Shown here one piece after another: positions 45,523-53,997 of a DNA stretch of 64,000 nucleotides. The position numbers and the translations under genes were made by a program. Source of the DNA: Bacteroidia bacterium. Lineage in GTDB: Bacteria; Bacteroidota; Bacteroidia; J057. The notes beneath the pieces were generated by a model. The model was not told the origin of the DNA and made no database searches. It saw nothing but the letters and a program-made list of their open reading frames with translations. Numbering within the stretch: position 1 is the stretch's first letter; the number at the start of each line of letters is the position of its first letter. Location of the stretch: contig JAWKNO010000002.1 in assembly GCA_041391665.1 (NCBI GenBank), positions 2,480,001 to 2,544,000 of the forward strand, written 5' to 3'.

Positions 45523-45594
45523 TCCCTGCGCCTGCATTATCAGGATCAGGTTCTAAGGGTATAATCTCAGCCCCAAAAGAGGAGCACCCCTGTT
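45521..45594 (-). promoter_or_regulatory. TPP (THI-box) riboswitch
   Basis: The minus strand carries the conserved THI element in order: GGGGTGC (from 45590), GGCTGAGA, TATACCC, GAACCTGAT, GATAATGC and the closing AGGGAG, with complementary CAGGGG/ and GCAGGGA ends for the P1 stem. It binds thiamine diphosphate. It lies 70 bases upstream of the TonB-dependent receptor gene and is followed by an intrinsic terminator. Confidence 0.95.
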
Positions 45595-45600
45595 TCACAA

Positions 45601-45634
45601 CAAAGGTAAATGAATTTTAGGGATTACTTCAAAA
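45601..45634 (-). promoter_or_regulatory. Promoter of the riboswitch transcript
   Basis: On the minus strand TTTTG (45634-45630), a 21-base spacer and TACCTTTG (45608-45601) resemble the Bacteroidota promoter. The predicted start near 45594 falls exactly at the 5' end of the TPP aptamer. Confidence 0.6.
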
Positions 45635-45788
45635 TATATTTTTCAGGATCAGAACCGGGGCACCGTAAGGCAATCCGCTGCAAAATTTTGTAATTAAAAA
45701 TATACCATGTGTAAACTATTTATCGTTAAGTGATTATCCGAAGGGCGCATAGTTTTCTTCCTGATTACCCGCTAGTAATTTTTTTTGT

Positions 45789-46487
45789 ATGATGTTACTG
45801 ACTGAAATCAGACAGCAACTGGTAAGGCAGGCTGTGATCATGCGAATGCGTCCTGATCAGGCCGATCATTCGGAGTTCAGTTCATGGTTTGGAAAAGTGA
45901 CCTGTGCACTCCCTTCAGAAGATTGGCCTACAGCCAATGGTAAACCCATGTTTGCCCTTTGCCAGATAGATCTTACGGAACTGACTTTCCGGCCTCATTT
46001 GCTGGAAGATATGGAAATGATCACGGTATTTGTTGCCGCTGGTATTGGCACCAGTTACTTGTATCCCAATGGTTCAAACTGGCTTTTGCGAGCTTATTCA
46101 CGAAAAGAAGAATTAATTCCGCTGCCCCTTGTTTCTACCGGGGCGTTAGTGCCGGTGGTACCACTGGTTCCGGAGCCAGTAAGAGACGATTTTCCCTGCT
46201 GGGAAGATGTCAATATTGATCTTCCAACGGCTATTGCCGAACATTACTACGACCATTTTTCAACGTTTGATGGTATCAAGCTGGGCGGATGGCCAAGTCT
46301 GGTGCAGGCGCGCATCAACTGGCAAAATAACCGGAAATTTGCCGCTGCCAGACCGGAATTTGTTTTTCAGATTGATTCACCTCATTCTGAAAACGTGCTT
46401 TGGGGAAATAATGGGGTAGGATATATCGGCCGGGGGACTCGCCAGGGCCACGAGCAGGAGTGGTTTCTCGAATGGCAAAGTATATGA
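45789..46487 (+). CDS. DUF1963 (YwqG-like) protein
   Basis: A 232-residue cytoplasmic protein of the DUF1963/YwqG family. Typical features are a substrate-like motif, KLGGWPSLVQ, the segment PEFVFQIDS and the closing WGNNGVGYIGRG...EWFLEWQ. Members are found across bacteria and their role is not established. ATG 45789 is followed at once by another ATG; either may be used. It is a single gene, divergent from the receptor and 57 bases before the Mrp gene on the same strand. Confidence 0.85.
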   Translation: MMLLTEIRQQLVRQAVIMRMRPDQADHSEFSSWFGKVTCALPSEDWPTANGKPMFALCQIDLTELTFRPHLLEDMEMITVFVAAGIGTSYLYPNGSNWLLRAYSRKEELIPLPLVSTGALVPVVPLVPEPVRDDFPCWEDVNIDLPTAIAEHYYDHFSTFDGIKLGGWPSLVQARINWQNNRKFAAARPEFVFQIDSPHSENVLWGNNGVGYIGRGTRQGHEQEWFLEWQSI

Positions 46488-46544
46488 TTAAATTCAACAA
46501 TTCGAGCCTTTTCAGGTTATAAGAATGTGTTGTAACTTTGTCTT

Positions 46545-47663
46545 ATGCTATTTAATCAAAACAAAGAAATTACCGAAAAAAAGGTGCTGGCCGCACTGAG
46601 TTACGTAGACGATCCGGACCTCAAAAAGGATCTCGTAACTTTAGGTATGGTCAGGGATATCCGCATAGACGGAAAAAAAGTAAGCTTTTCTGTTGTGCTC
46701 ACCACTCCTGCCTGCCCGATGAAAGAGGCGATCCGAAGTGCATGTGTCAATGCGATTCACCTGATGATAGATAAAGAGGCCGAAGTGGAAGTAAATATGA
46801 CGGCACAGGTCACTTCGACACAAAACAATCAGGTATTACCCAACGTCAAAAATATCATTGCGATTTCCTCCGGAAAGGGTGGGGTCGGAAAATCAACCGT
46901 TGCTGCAAATCTGGCAGTCGCACTTGCCAATACCGGCGCAAAAGTCGGATTGATCGATGCTGATATTTATGGGCCCAGCATCCCGATTATGTTTGGTTTC
47001 GAACTGGATCGTCCGATGATGGAAACCGTCGGCGACCGCGATTTGCTGATTCCTTTCGAAAAATACGGAGTAAAACTGATGTCTATTGGTGTGTTGGTGA
47101 GGGCTGACCAGGCCATTGTGTGGCGCGGACCGATGGCTTCAAAGGCTTTGCGTCAGCTTATTTTTGATACAAACTGGGGGGAGATCGATTACCTGCTGGT
47201 GGACTTGCCCCCGGGTACGGGCGATATTCACCTGACACTGGTACAGGCGCTTCCCGTGACGGGCGCAATCGTCGTTACGACTCCTCAAAGAGTGGCTGTA
47301 TCAGATGCGCGCAAGGGCGCGGAGATGTTTCGCAATCCTCAGATCAATGTGCCACTGTTAGGGATTGTGGAGAATATGGCCTATTTCACACCGGAAGATG
47401 CGCCGGATAAAAAATATTATATCTTCGGACAATCAGGCGGAGAAGATCTTGCCGAAGCACTGAATATACCCCTGCTCGGAGAAATTCCTCTCATGGAAGG
47501 TGTTGCCGAAAACAGCGACAGTGGGCATCCTGCGGCTGTGTATGAAGAGAGTGTGCTGGGAAAAGCCTTTCATGAACTGGCAAAATCACTTGCACAGCAA
47601 GTGGCGATACGCAATGCGGGTATGGGGCCGACCGCAAAGGTAGAAGTAGGATTAAATCCCTGA
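46545..47663 (+). CDS. Mrp/NBP35 family Fe-S carrier ATPase (ApbC-like)
   Basis: A 372-residue protein. Residues 1-90 form a MIP18/DUF59 domain (VLAALSYVDDPDLKKDLVTLGMV, TTPACPMKEAI). Residues 100-372 form the Mrp ATPase with the deviant Walker A ISSGKGGVGKST near 107-118, DADIYGPSIP and LLVDLPPGTGD. It binds and transfers Fe-S clusters to apo-proteins. The usual CxxC near the C-terminus of many homologues is not visible here. A -7 element TAACTTTG lies at 46533-46540, only five bases before the ATG, which would make the mRNA leaderless. The NifU gene follows 18 bases on, an Fe-S assembly pair. Confidence 0.93.
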   Translation: MLFNQNKEITEKKVLAALSYVDDPDLKKDLVTLGMVRDIRIDGKKVSFSVVLTTPACPMKEAIRSACVNAIHLMIDKEAEVEVNMTAQVTSTQNNQVLPNVKNIIAISSGKGGVGKSTVAANLAVALANTGAKVGLIDADIYGPSIPIMFGFELDRPMMETVGDRDLLIPFEKYGVKLMSIGVLVRADQAIVWRGPMASKALRQLIFDTNWGEIDYLLVDLPPGTGDIHLTLVQALPVTGAIVVTTPQRVAVSDARKGAEMFRNPQINVPLLGIVENMAYFTPEDAPDKKYYIFGQSGGEDLAEALNIPLLGEIPLMEGVAENSDSGHPAAVYEESVLGKAFHELAKSLAQQVAIRNAGMGPTAKVEVGLNP

Positions 47664-47681
47664 TTTTGTTTTATTTGCAGT

Positions 47682-47927
47682 ATGGATGAACAACTAAAGT
47701 CGCGTATTGAACTTGCCATTGATTCGGTAAGAAGTTATCTCCAGTCAGATGGAGGCGATGTACGTATTCACCGAATCAGTGAAGATGGTGTTGTCGAGCT
47801 GGAATTGCTCGGTAGCTGTGAGTCATGCAGCATGAGTGTAATGACAATGAAAGCAGGGCTGGAGCAGGTGATTTTGAGAGCTGCTCCGGAAGTTACCCGC
47901 GTGATTGCGATTAATCAGTCGAATTGA
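47682..47927 (+). CDS. NifU-like Fe-S scaffold protein
   Basis: An 81-residue protein consisting of the NifU C-terminal domain only. The cluster-binding GSCESCSMSVMTMKAGLE carries Cys46 and Cys49, and LQSDGGDVRIHRI is the family's N-terminal signature. It assembles and hands on Fe-S clusters. The gene starts 18 bases after the Mrp gene, so the pair is an Fe-S maturation operon. Downstream it meets the TlpA gene convergently. Confidence 0.93.
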   Translation: MDEQLKSRIELAIDSVRSYLQSDGGDVRIHRISEDGVVELELLGSCESCSMSVMTMKAGLEQVILRAAPEVTRVIAINQSN

Positions 47928-47945
47928 GGAATAGCCGTTTTCGTA

Positions 47946-48464
47946 CTATTTTTCCGTTTTTTTCTCCTCTTTTACCAGAGCCAGTATTCTGTCGTACAGC
48001 TCTTCTTCATCGCCGGGTGCATAGGATGTGTGTTGATACACAACTTCTCCTTTACCATTGAGAAGGAAGGTATGCGGAATATTGACCACATTCATTGCCC
48101 GCTTCAGGTCGCTGTTTTTATCTAAAATCACTTCATAATCCCAACCACGGCCATAAACGATAGACCTTACGCCCAAACTGGTTCTGGCATCATCTACGGA
48201 TACCGCAATTACTTTTACCCCGGTTTCTTCCTGCCAGTCGTCGTAAACCTCCTGAATGGTTGACAATTCCTTGATACATGGTTTGCACCAGGTTGCCCAA
48301 AAGGAAATAACAATCGGATTGCCATTATTGGAAATCTTGTTCGTATTCATGGCTTCCCCTAAAAGCGTTTCCACATCTACAGACGGAAGCGTCGCATTAT
48401 TTTGCGCATGGATCATTCCAACCGAAACAAGAAAGCTAAAGAAAAGGATTGATATTTTTTTCAT
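47946..48464 (-). CDS. TlpA-like periplasmic thioredoxin
   Basis: A 172-residue thioredoxin-fold protein with a signal peptide (cut near MIHAQ). The redox-active motif WATWCKPC places the cysteines at 60 and 63; IPHTFLLNGKGEVVY holds the cis-proline. It probably reduces or isomerises disulfides, or helps cytochrome c maturation, outside the cytoplasm, possibly serving the haem proteins encoded at the right end of the window; that link is inference. It is convergent with the NifU gene across 18 bases. Confidence 0.9.
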   Translation of the reverse strand: MKKISILFFSFLVSVGMIHAQNNATLPSVDVETLLGEAMNTNKISNNGNPIVISFWATWCKPCIKELSTIQEVYDDWQEETGVKVIAVSVDDARTSLGVRSIVYGRGWDYEVILDKNSDLKRAMNVVNIPHTFLLNGKGEVVYQHTSYAPGDEEELYDRILALVKEEKKTEK

Positions 48465-48611
48465 AGTCAGGATTTACGATAGTTTAGGACAAATGTTATT
48501 CCTCTTTATGACGGTGAATAAGACCGAAAGTAACTAATACTCAGTTTATTTTGCAAATGGATATTGTTGTAGGGACTTTGTCCTGTTGATTGTATCATCA
48601 TCAAACAGCAA

Positions 48612-48640
48612 TTGAAGTTTGGCTCAAGCTGATAAATTTG
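48612..48640 (+). promoter_or_regulatory. Bacteroidota-type promoter
   Basis: TTG (48612-48614), 18 bases and TAAATTTG (48633-48640) closely match the consensus. It lies 53 bases before the T9SS protein gene at 48693 and may also drive xseAB behind it. Confidence 0.65.
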
Positions 48641-48692
48641 TACCTTTACAGGTCAAAGATTGTACTAAAACAGGTTATTTTTTATAAAAACG

Positions 48693-49436
48693 ATGAAAAA
48701 ACTAATACTTTTCACTCTTGCACTGATGTTTGGTTCTTCATGGGTTCATGCACAGTCGCTGATTTTTTTGAGTGCTCCCGCTACGGATTCTGTTATTCCG
48801 GTGGATCTCATCCCTAATCAGGGTACAGCTGAAGAAGGTGAATTTAAGATTTATTTCAAGCTGATCAATACCACGGGCGATACATTGTCTGTGCAGGCAG
48901 ACCGTTTGCTCAACAACATGACTCCCGGTCACGGCAGTTTTTTTTGCTGGGATCTTTGTTATGATTCTACCGGCATGAGTAGCCAGTCTCCGATTGATAT
49001 TATGCCCAACGACACCACGCATTTTGGTCAATATTTGATTTTCCGCCCAAATGGTAAGCCTGGTATCAGTGAAGTTGTTATGCGGTTTACCAACACAGCC
49101 AATGGTGAAGATTTTGCGGAAGCTACCTATAAATTTAATGTAGGCGGAGTAGCCGGTATTGAAGATCTGATCGATCCGCGCAAAGCTTTGGGACTCCCGT
49201 ATCCAAACCCGGCGAATGCACAGATTTCTGTACCGTACGAACTTCCGCAAGGCGTGAAGAAGGCAGAAATTTCCATATACAACCTCATTGGTCAGAAGGT
49301 GAAAACCGCAAGCCTTGTCGGTTTTTCAGGTCTGGCAAATCTTACAACCGACCAGCTCAAACCAGGGGTTTATTTTATGTACCTGAAAGTCGATAACCGG
49401 GATATTACATCCAGAAAAATCGTGATCTCCCGTTAA
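48693..49436 (+). CDS. Small secreted protein with T9SS type A sorting domain
   Basis: A 247-residue protein with a signal peptide (cut near VHAQ), a mature beta-sandwich domain of about 140 residues (FKIYFKLINTTGDTLSVQA, PNDTTHFGQYLIFRPNG) and a Por-secretion tail (LPYPNPANAQISVPY, LKPGVYFMYLKV). The central domain resembles an Ig-like fold with three cysteines in the GSFFCWDLCYD stretch. No enzyme motif is seen. A consensus promoter precedes it. It is followed after 13 bases by xseA, so read-through into DNA-repair genes is likely, an unusual mix. Confidence 0.85.
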   Translation: MKKLILFTLALMFGSSWVHAQSLIFLSAPATDSVIPVDLIPNQGTAEEGEFKIYFKLINTTGDTLSVQADRLLNNMTPGHGSFFCWDLCYDSTGMSSQSPIDIMPNDTTHFGQYLIFRPNGKPGISEVVMRFTNTANGEDFAEATYKFNVGGVAGIEDLIDPRKALGLPYPNPANAQISVPYELPQGVKKAEISIYNLIGQKVKTASLVGFSGLANLTTDQLKPGVYFMYLKVDNRDITSRKIVISR

Positions 49437-49449
49437 CAGACCTTCAACC

Positions 49450-50577
49450 ATGAATACTCCCCAGCCGGAAACCTGGTCGGTTAGCGAAGTTACAGCTTAT
49501 ATCAAACACCTCCTCGAAGATGACCCCGCATTGCACGGGGTCAATGTCTCCGGGGAGGCTTCTAATATTACCTACCATCGGTCAGGCCATGTATATTTTA
49601 GCGTGAAAGACAAAGACGCACAGTTGAACTGCGTCATGTTTCGCGCGAATGCCATACAGTCGGTGCGGATTCAGGAAGGCGATCAGATTGTGGTTACAGG
49701 CGAATTGACCGTCTATGCCCCAAGGGGCAACTACCAGATGGTGGTAAGGGCTGTAAAAAAAGCGGGCCTGGGTGATCTTTTTCAAAAGTTTGTCGAACTG
49801 AAAGAGCGACTACAGAAAGAAGGATTATTCGATGTTTCCCGGAAAAAACCCATTCCTTTTTTTCCCGAAACCATTGCCGTCATTACAAGTCCGACCGGTG
49901 CGGCCATCAAAGATATCCTGCAGACCCTGGAGAGGCGTTACAACCGGCTGAAGGTGATTGTGATCCCGACTACAGTGCAGGGAGAGCAGGGGGCCCGATC
50001 TATTATAAAGAGCCTTCAGCGGGCACAGACAACCGGCGCGGATGTGATTATCCTCGCCAGGGGCGGCGGGTCAATCGAAGATCTTTGGAATTTTAATGAA
50101 GAGTCGGTGGCCCGTGCGGTAGCGGCTTCTTCCATCCCTGTCATTTCCGGGGTTGGGCATGAGAGCGATATTACGATCGTAGATTTTGTGGCTGATGTAC
50201 GAGCTTCAACTCCTACAGCGGCAGCGGAGCGGGCGGTACCGGAGAAGGCAGCCGTATTGGCGACCCTCGATGAATATGAACGACAGATTCGCCACAGCCT
50301 TCGGTATTTTATTGACTTTAAAAGGCAGGTACTCGACGATTATGGCAATCGGTTGGAGCAGGCAATCCGCCAGACTGTACGCAACAAACGCCATGAACTG
50401 GATCTCCTTCAGGCTACTTTGCGTGGACTGGATGTCACAGACCTTTTGCAAAAAGGTTATACCCTTACGCTTAAAGACGGCGAAATCCAGAAGGATAGTA
50501 GCAACATCCAGCCGGGAGACCGAATAGAGACAGTCTTTGCCAAAGGGCGGGTCCAGTCAGAGGTTGTGAAAGAGTAA
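49450..50577 (+). CDS. xseA: Exodeoxyribonuclease VII large subunit
   Basis: A 375-residue catalytic subunit of ExoVII, which degrades single-stranded DNA from both ends. An OB-fold domain opens it (residues 1-100: WSVSEVTAYIKHLLEDDP, VSGEASNITYHRSGHVYFSVKD), and the nuclease core has ITSPTGAAIKDILQTLERR, ILARGGGSIEDLWNFNEE and SGVGHESDITIVDFVADVRA followed by STPTAAAE. The C-terminal helical part (residues 270-340) is shorter than in E. coli, as usual for Bacteroidota. xseB follows 19 bases on. Together they form the enzyme. Confidence 0.96.
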   Translation: MNTPQPETWSVSEVTAYIKHLLEDDPALHGVNVSGEASNITYHRSGHVYFSVKDKDAQLNCVMFRANAIQSVRIQEGDQIVVTGELTVYAPRGNYQMVVRAVKKAGLGDLFQKFVELKERLQKEGLFDVSRKKPIPFFPETIAVITSPTGAAIKDILQTLERRYNRLKVIVIPTTVQGEQGARSIIKSLQRAQTTGADVIILARGGGSIEDLWNFNEESVARAVAASSIPVISGVGHESDITIVDFVADVRASTPTAAAERAVPEKAAVLATLDEYERQIRHSLRYFIDFKRQVLDDYGNRLEQAIRQTVRNKRHELDLLQATLRGLDVTDLLQKGYTLTLKDGEIQKDSSNIQPGDRIETVFAKGRVQSEVVKE

Positions 50578-50596
50578 ATGGTTACACCTATACATT

Positions 50597-50788
50597 ATGG
50601 AAGAAAAATTTTCGCTGGAAGAAAAACTTGCCGAGATCAGAGCATTGGTAGAAAAAATGCAAAAAGGTATCTCAGACTTCGACAAACAGGTCGAATTGTT
50701 TCAGAAAGGCAATCGCCTGATAGAATCATGCAGAGCGTATCTCGATACCGCCGAAATAGAGATTGAAAAACTCATGGAGGAATCCTGA
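50597..50788 (+). CDS. xseB: Exodeoxyribonuclease VII small subunit
   Basis: A 63-residue, wholly helical protein with the XseB pattern SLEEKLAEIRALVEKMQKG and FDKQVELFQKGNRLIESCRAYL. It binds the large subunit's C-terminal helices to form the active complex. The ATG at 50597 fits the family start. It sits right after xseA, in the same operon. Confidence 0.92.
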   Translation: MEEKFSLEEKLAEIRALVEKMQKGISDFDKQVELFQKGNRLIESCRAYLDTAEIEIEKLMEES

Positions 50789-50793
50789 GGTTA

Positions 50794-50825
50794 TTTGGGT
50801 AATTCCAGTTTAACCAGTAGATTTG
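50794..50825 (+). promoter_or_regulatory. Bacteroidota-type promoter of the DUF3127 gene
   Basis: TTTG (50794-50797), 20 bases and TAGATTTG (50818-50825) match the consensus. The ATG at 50851 is 26 bases on, so the DUF3127 gene can be expressed separately from xseAB. Confidence 0.7.
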
Positions 50826-50850
50826 TTCACGACGAAAAGAATAAAGATTT

Positions 50851-51228
50851 ATGAACATCAAGGGAACGCTTTACAAAAAGTATGACGCCGTTCAGGTATC
50901 AGATCGCTTTAAAAAAAGAGAGTTTGTTCTGGAGTACAAGGACAATCCGCTTTATCCGCAGTATATCTCTTTCCAACTGACGCAGGATCGCTGCGATTTG
51001 ATGGAATCATACCGGGAGGGAGATGCACTCGACGTGGAGTTTAATATCAGAGGCAGAGAGTGGACCAGCCCACAAGGCGAAGTGAAGTATTTTACTACGC
51101 TTGAAGCCTGGCGTCTCAGCCCGGTACAGGCTACAACTCAGAGCGGCGGTTTTGAACCTACGCCTACACCGCCCCCTGACGCGCTGAATGTAAGTGATCT
51201 TCAAGATGAAGACGATCTTCCATTCTAA
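50851..51228 (+). CDS. DUF3127 protein with SSB-like C-terminal tip
   Basis: A 125-residue protein. The DUF3127 domain (residues 1-95) has an OB-fold-like pattern: KGTLYKKYDAVQVSDRFKKR, YISFQLTQDRCDLM, VEFNIRGREWTSPQGEVKYF. A flexible proline-rich linker (PTPTPPPD) leads to an acidic tip, DLQDEDDLPF. This tip closely resembles that of single-stranded DNA-binding protein (DDDIPF), which docks replication and repair enzymes. The domain may therefore bind single-stranded nucleic acid and recruit partners, perhaps ExoVII encoded just upstream. No biochemical role is established for the family; the proposed role is inferred from the tip. Confidence 0.88.
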   Translation: MNIKGTLYKKYDAVQVSDRFKKREFVLEYKDNPLYPQYISFQLTQDRCDLMESYREGDALDVEFNIRGREWTSPQGEVKYFTTLEAWRLSPVQATTQSGGFEPTPTPPPDALNVSDLQDEDDLPF

Positions 51229-51534
51229 AAAACTAACATTTTGCCGGTAAACCTTAGTAGGGTAAGGTAAGCGCCTGTTTATAGCACAGTTTTGAAGCAT
51301 GCAACCTCTCAAAACGTCGAAAATGGCTATATTATGGGATTATCTGAAATTCTATTACCTTGGCTTTGTGAAAAAATATTCCAGTTACATCGAAAATTTT
51401 TTTCTGGATAACAATCTTCTTATATTTCTAACATAGTTTTTATTCTGATAGTTGAATGATTTAGATAAGATAGTTTGACTTTTGAATTGAATTTCCAAAC
51501 TTTATCTATGTCAAAAACTATTTAAACCGAATAT
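51229..51534. other. Intergenic region before the response regulator
   Basis: This 306-base gap is AT-rich. A 45-codon frame (51299-51436) occurs but has no support. Near its end, TTTG (51481-51484), 18 bases and TATCTATG (51503-51510) form a one-mismatch promoter candidate for the gene at 51535. No hairpin or RNA gene is apparent. Confidence 0.45.
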
Positions 51535-51933
51535 ATGGATATGGCCAATTATAAAAGTGTAATGCTTGTTGACGATAACGAGATCGACAACATTATTAAC
51601 GAGAAAATTATTGAGGCTAACAGCTTCGCAGATAATATCCTTGTATTCCAGACTGGTCAGGATGCCCTGGATTATCTTGCTGCTAATCAGGACAATGAAG
51701 CTGAACTCCCGGAAATCGTATTCCTGGATATTAATATGCCGATCATGGATGGATTCCAGTTCCTGGAAGATTTTGAGAAGTTTTCCGAAAAGGTTCTGGA
51801 AAAATGTAAAATCATCATGTTATCTTCATCGATCAGCCCTAAAGACATTGACCGGGCCGCCAGTAGCCGTTTTGTGAAAAAATATCTCAACAAGCCGCTC
51901 AATTCCCGGTACCTGGAGGCTATTACCATTTAG
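51535..51933 (+). CDS. Single-domain response regulator (CheY-like)
   Basis: A 132-residue receiver domain with no output domain. The phospho-acceptor is in IVFLDINMPIMDG (the Asp after FL), the acidic pocket in VMLVDDNEIDN, the switch Ser in IIMLSSSISP and the conserved Lys in KKYLNKPLN. It would be phosphorylated by a histidine kinase not in this window and act through protein contacts. The gene is isolated, with its own terminator 38 bases downstream. The DDNEIDN style is common in short receivers of Bacteroidota. Confidence 0.92.
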   Translation: MDMANYKSVMLVDDNEIDNIINEKIIEANSFADNILVFQTGQDALDYLAANQDNEAELPEIVFLDINMPIMDGFQFLEDFEKFSEKVLEKCKIIMLSSSISPKDIDRAASSRFVKKYLNKPLNSRYLEAITI

Positions 51934-51970
51934 GCTGTTTCCTCTTAAGAAATACAAAAACCAACACAAA

Positions 51971-52008
51971 AGATCATTCTTTCTTCTGGAGAGAATGGTC
52001 TTTTTTTT
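51971..52008 (+). terminator. Intrinsic terminator of the response regulator gene
   Basis: AGATCATTCT (51971-51980) pairs with AGAATGGTCT (51992-52001), with one G-U pair, followed by eight T residues. Confidence 0.85.
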
Positions 52009-52021
52009 GCCCAAACCTGAA

Positions 52022-52053
52022 ATAAAAAAAAGCAGAAGTGATGAACTCCTGCT
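52022..52053 (-). terminator. Intrinsic terminator of the minus-strand gene at 52081
   Basis: On the minus strand AGCAG and CTGCT (52053-52049 and 52035-52031) form a stem with an inner AGT/ACT, followed by eight U residues (A-run 52023-52030). Confidence 0.7.
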
Positions 52054-52080
52054 TTCTGAAATTTGAATACTATCCGTTTG

Positions 52081-53535
52081 CTACATTGATAGTGATGTTG
52101 ATTCTTCCCGCATAAAAATCGCCTCAAGATCAAGATCTTCCAGCAATGCGTATCTGCCGACATTCATTTCATTCCATTTCTCTATATTCATCTGCAGATT
52201 TTTGTTACGGGTACGAGGTTTTCCGCCCAAAGCCACACTCAGTATTTTGAGCAATACCTTTGCGTGTTCGTATTTGTTCATGGTATTTTTCCGCAACTGC
52301 CGCTGAAGACTGAGTATCAGCTGATTGGCCAGATCAAAATCTTCCATTTTTACATAACATACAGCGAGGAAAAATTTGACCTCAAGGTCTGTGTGAATAT
52401 GTTTACGCAGGTTCACATCATTGCGGAGATTGTAAAGCAGCCGCGACGCTTTTTTATAGTTTTTGTCAGCAAAATGAGCATGAGCCATAAACATATTGAA
52501 GTTTACAAAGAATGTAATCCGGTATGGCTCAATTTCAATCTGAGAAATATAATCCTCGACATCCTTGATCATCTGGCTGATCGTGTTGGTGCGGATATGA
52601 TAACGCAACTTCTGATAAAGGAATAGCGAAGTATTGGCGTTGAAGTGATAACGGGTCAGCAATTCCTCAATTTTATAGTCCAGAATTTCAAAGTAAATTT
52701 TGGACTTGTCTCTGATCTGGTTTGCGTCGTAGTAAGTAAAACGCAGGAAGTTGAAAAGAATGTTGATATTGAGGTAAAAAGCATCATCCTTGTATTCGCC
52801 GAGAATCTCAAAAGCTTTTTCAAACATTTTGTCGATATCCTCTACTTCACAGCGAATCGACTCAGGGATTTCGATAAATAACTTGGCGAAAATATGGATG
52901 ACCGTTTTGAAAATGTACAGCCGGTGAGACTCATAGAGATTATTGAGGTTGTCAATTTTCTCCATTACCCGGATCATTTCAATATGGTCTTTGTCTTTGC
53001 GGTTCAGGAAAAATGAATCGTATGCACGGAAGAACTGAACAACCAGGTCGAGGGCTTTGTCCATCGCAACGGCATAAGCCACCTGTTGATTGTATCTGCT
53101 TTTATAGTAAAGATGGTTTTCATCAAAGGCATGCAGGTTTTGCAACTCCTTGTAAACAATCATCAGGCCATAAGGAAAGTCAAACTTCACGAGTTCCTTC
53201 TCCAGTTTGCGCAGTGCTGCTACCGAAATTTCCCGGGGATTGTTAAACACAAGGTCATTGACGGCCAGAACCCGTCGCATTACGTGAAGGTTGGGATCTC
53301 CTACACGGTTGAGCAAAAAAGCCTCAACCTTTTGGTTGAGCCGGGACTTCAGCACATAAAATGCTGAAGGTGTAATGTCAAAAGAGTCCAGAAATTCCTT
53401 GTCAGGTGTTTCTGGGTTTTCACGGATGATTTTCAGGAATGCTGCGCTCTTATCTGCTTTATTGGCAGTAAAAGTTGAGTAGATTTCCTCGAATTCTTCA
53501 TCGGTAAGCTGGCTGATGATTTTGTATAGATCCAT
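52081..53535 (-). CDS. Large helical hypothetical protein (TPR-like)
   Basis: A 484-residue soluble, almost all-alpha protein starting at ATG 53535 (MDLYKIISQLTDEEFEEIY). The layout of short helix pairs (FFVNFNMFMAHAHFADKNYKKASRLLYNLR, VKFFLAVCYVKMEDFDLANQLILSLQ) resembles TPR or SUKH-less scaffold repeats. No catalytic motif is found. Homologues appear to be restricted to Bacteroidota as far as I can judge from the sequence style. A longer in-frame start at 53571 is unlikely. It is transcribed alone, with its own terminator. A scaffold or sensor role is a guess. Confidence 0.8.
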   Translation of the reverse strand: MDLYKIISQLTDEEFEEIYSTFTANKADKSAAFLKIIRENPETPDKEFLDSFDITPSAFYVLKSRLNQKVEAFLLNRVGDPNLHVMRRVLAVNDLVFNNPREISVAALRKLEKELVKFDFPYGLMIVYKELQNLHAFDENHLYYKSRYNQQVAYAVAMDKALDLVVQFFRAYDSFFLNRKDKDHIEMIRVMEKIDNLNNLYESHRLYIFKTVIHIFAKLFIEIPESIRCEVEDIDKMFEKAFEILGEYKDDAFYLNINILFNFLRFTYYDANQIRDKSKIYFEILDYKIEELLTRYHFNANTSLFLYQKLRYHIRTNTISQMIKDVEDYISQIEIEPYRITFFVNFNMFMAHAHFADKNYKKASRLLYNLRNDVNLRKHIHTDLEVKFFLAVCYVKMEDFDLANQLILSLQRQLRKNTMNKYEHAKVLLKILSVALGGKPRTRNKNLQMNIEKWNEMNVGRYALLEDLDLEAIFMREESTSLSM

Positions 53536-53997
53536 AATTAAAGTTTTGGGGTCGTTGATGATAAATACCAATCAGATACTCAATAGCAGGACACAGCATT
53601 GGAATCAGGAGCAAAATCAGGGGTCGTAATTGTCAATAAAGAAGACAATGCATAACGCTTTCAATTACAATCTACAAAGGTTTTTGAAAAAAACTACACG
53701 TTTTTTACACTTTGTATTCAAAACTCATTTTTGGAAGACTCATTTTCATTTTTGAAATGGCCATTTTCGATTTTTGTTATGTCATTTTTCAAATTTGGCG
53801 ATTCAAAAACACTTTTTTCAAAAAACTTTCCGAAAATTATCTCAAACTATTGTGTTTTTCCATTGAATATCACCTGCATTATTACATTGCTACAGATGGT
53901 AGTTTTTCTTCTGTAGGGGCAAACTATTTTCGTATCGCATCAGTTTTAGGATAATCACCGCTTTATTCAGAAATTTGTGCCAATACATATCCTTCCT
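53536..53997. other. AT-rich divergent intergenic region upstream of ispG
   Basis: 462 bases between the helical protein gene (minus) and ispG (plus). The centre (53700-53850) is rich in T-runs, with repeated CATTTTC and CATTTTT words. A one-mismatch -7 element, GAAATTTG (53970-53977), lies 20 bases before the ispG ATG. Short frames here have extreme base composition and no protein character. Confidence 0.45.

Noticed and set aside
51299..51436. 45-codon plus-strand ORF
   Set aside because: It is aromatic and AT-driven, with no promoter, ribosome site or terminator of its own.
53712..53954. Short Phe-rich frames in the ispG upstream region
   Set aside because: Composition follows the local T-runs; no protein features.
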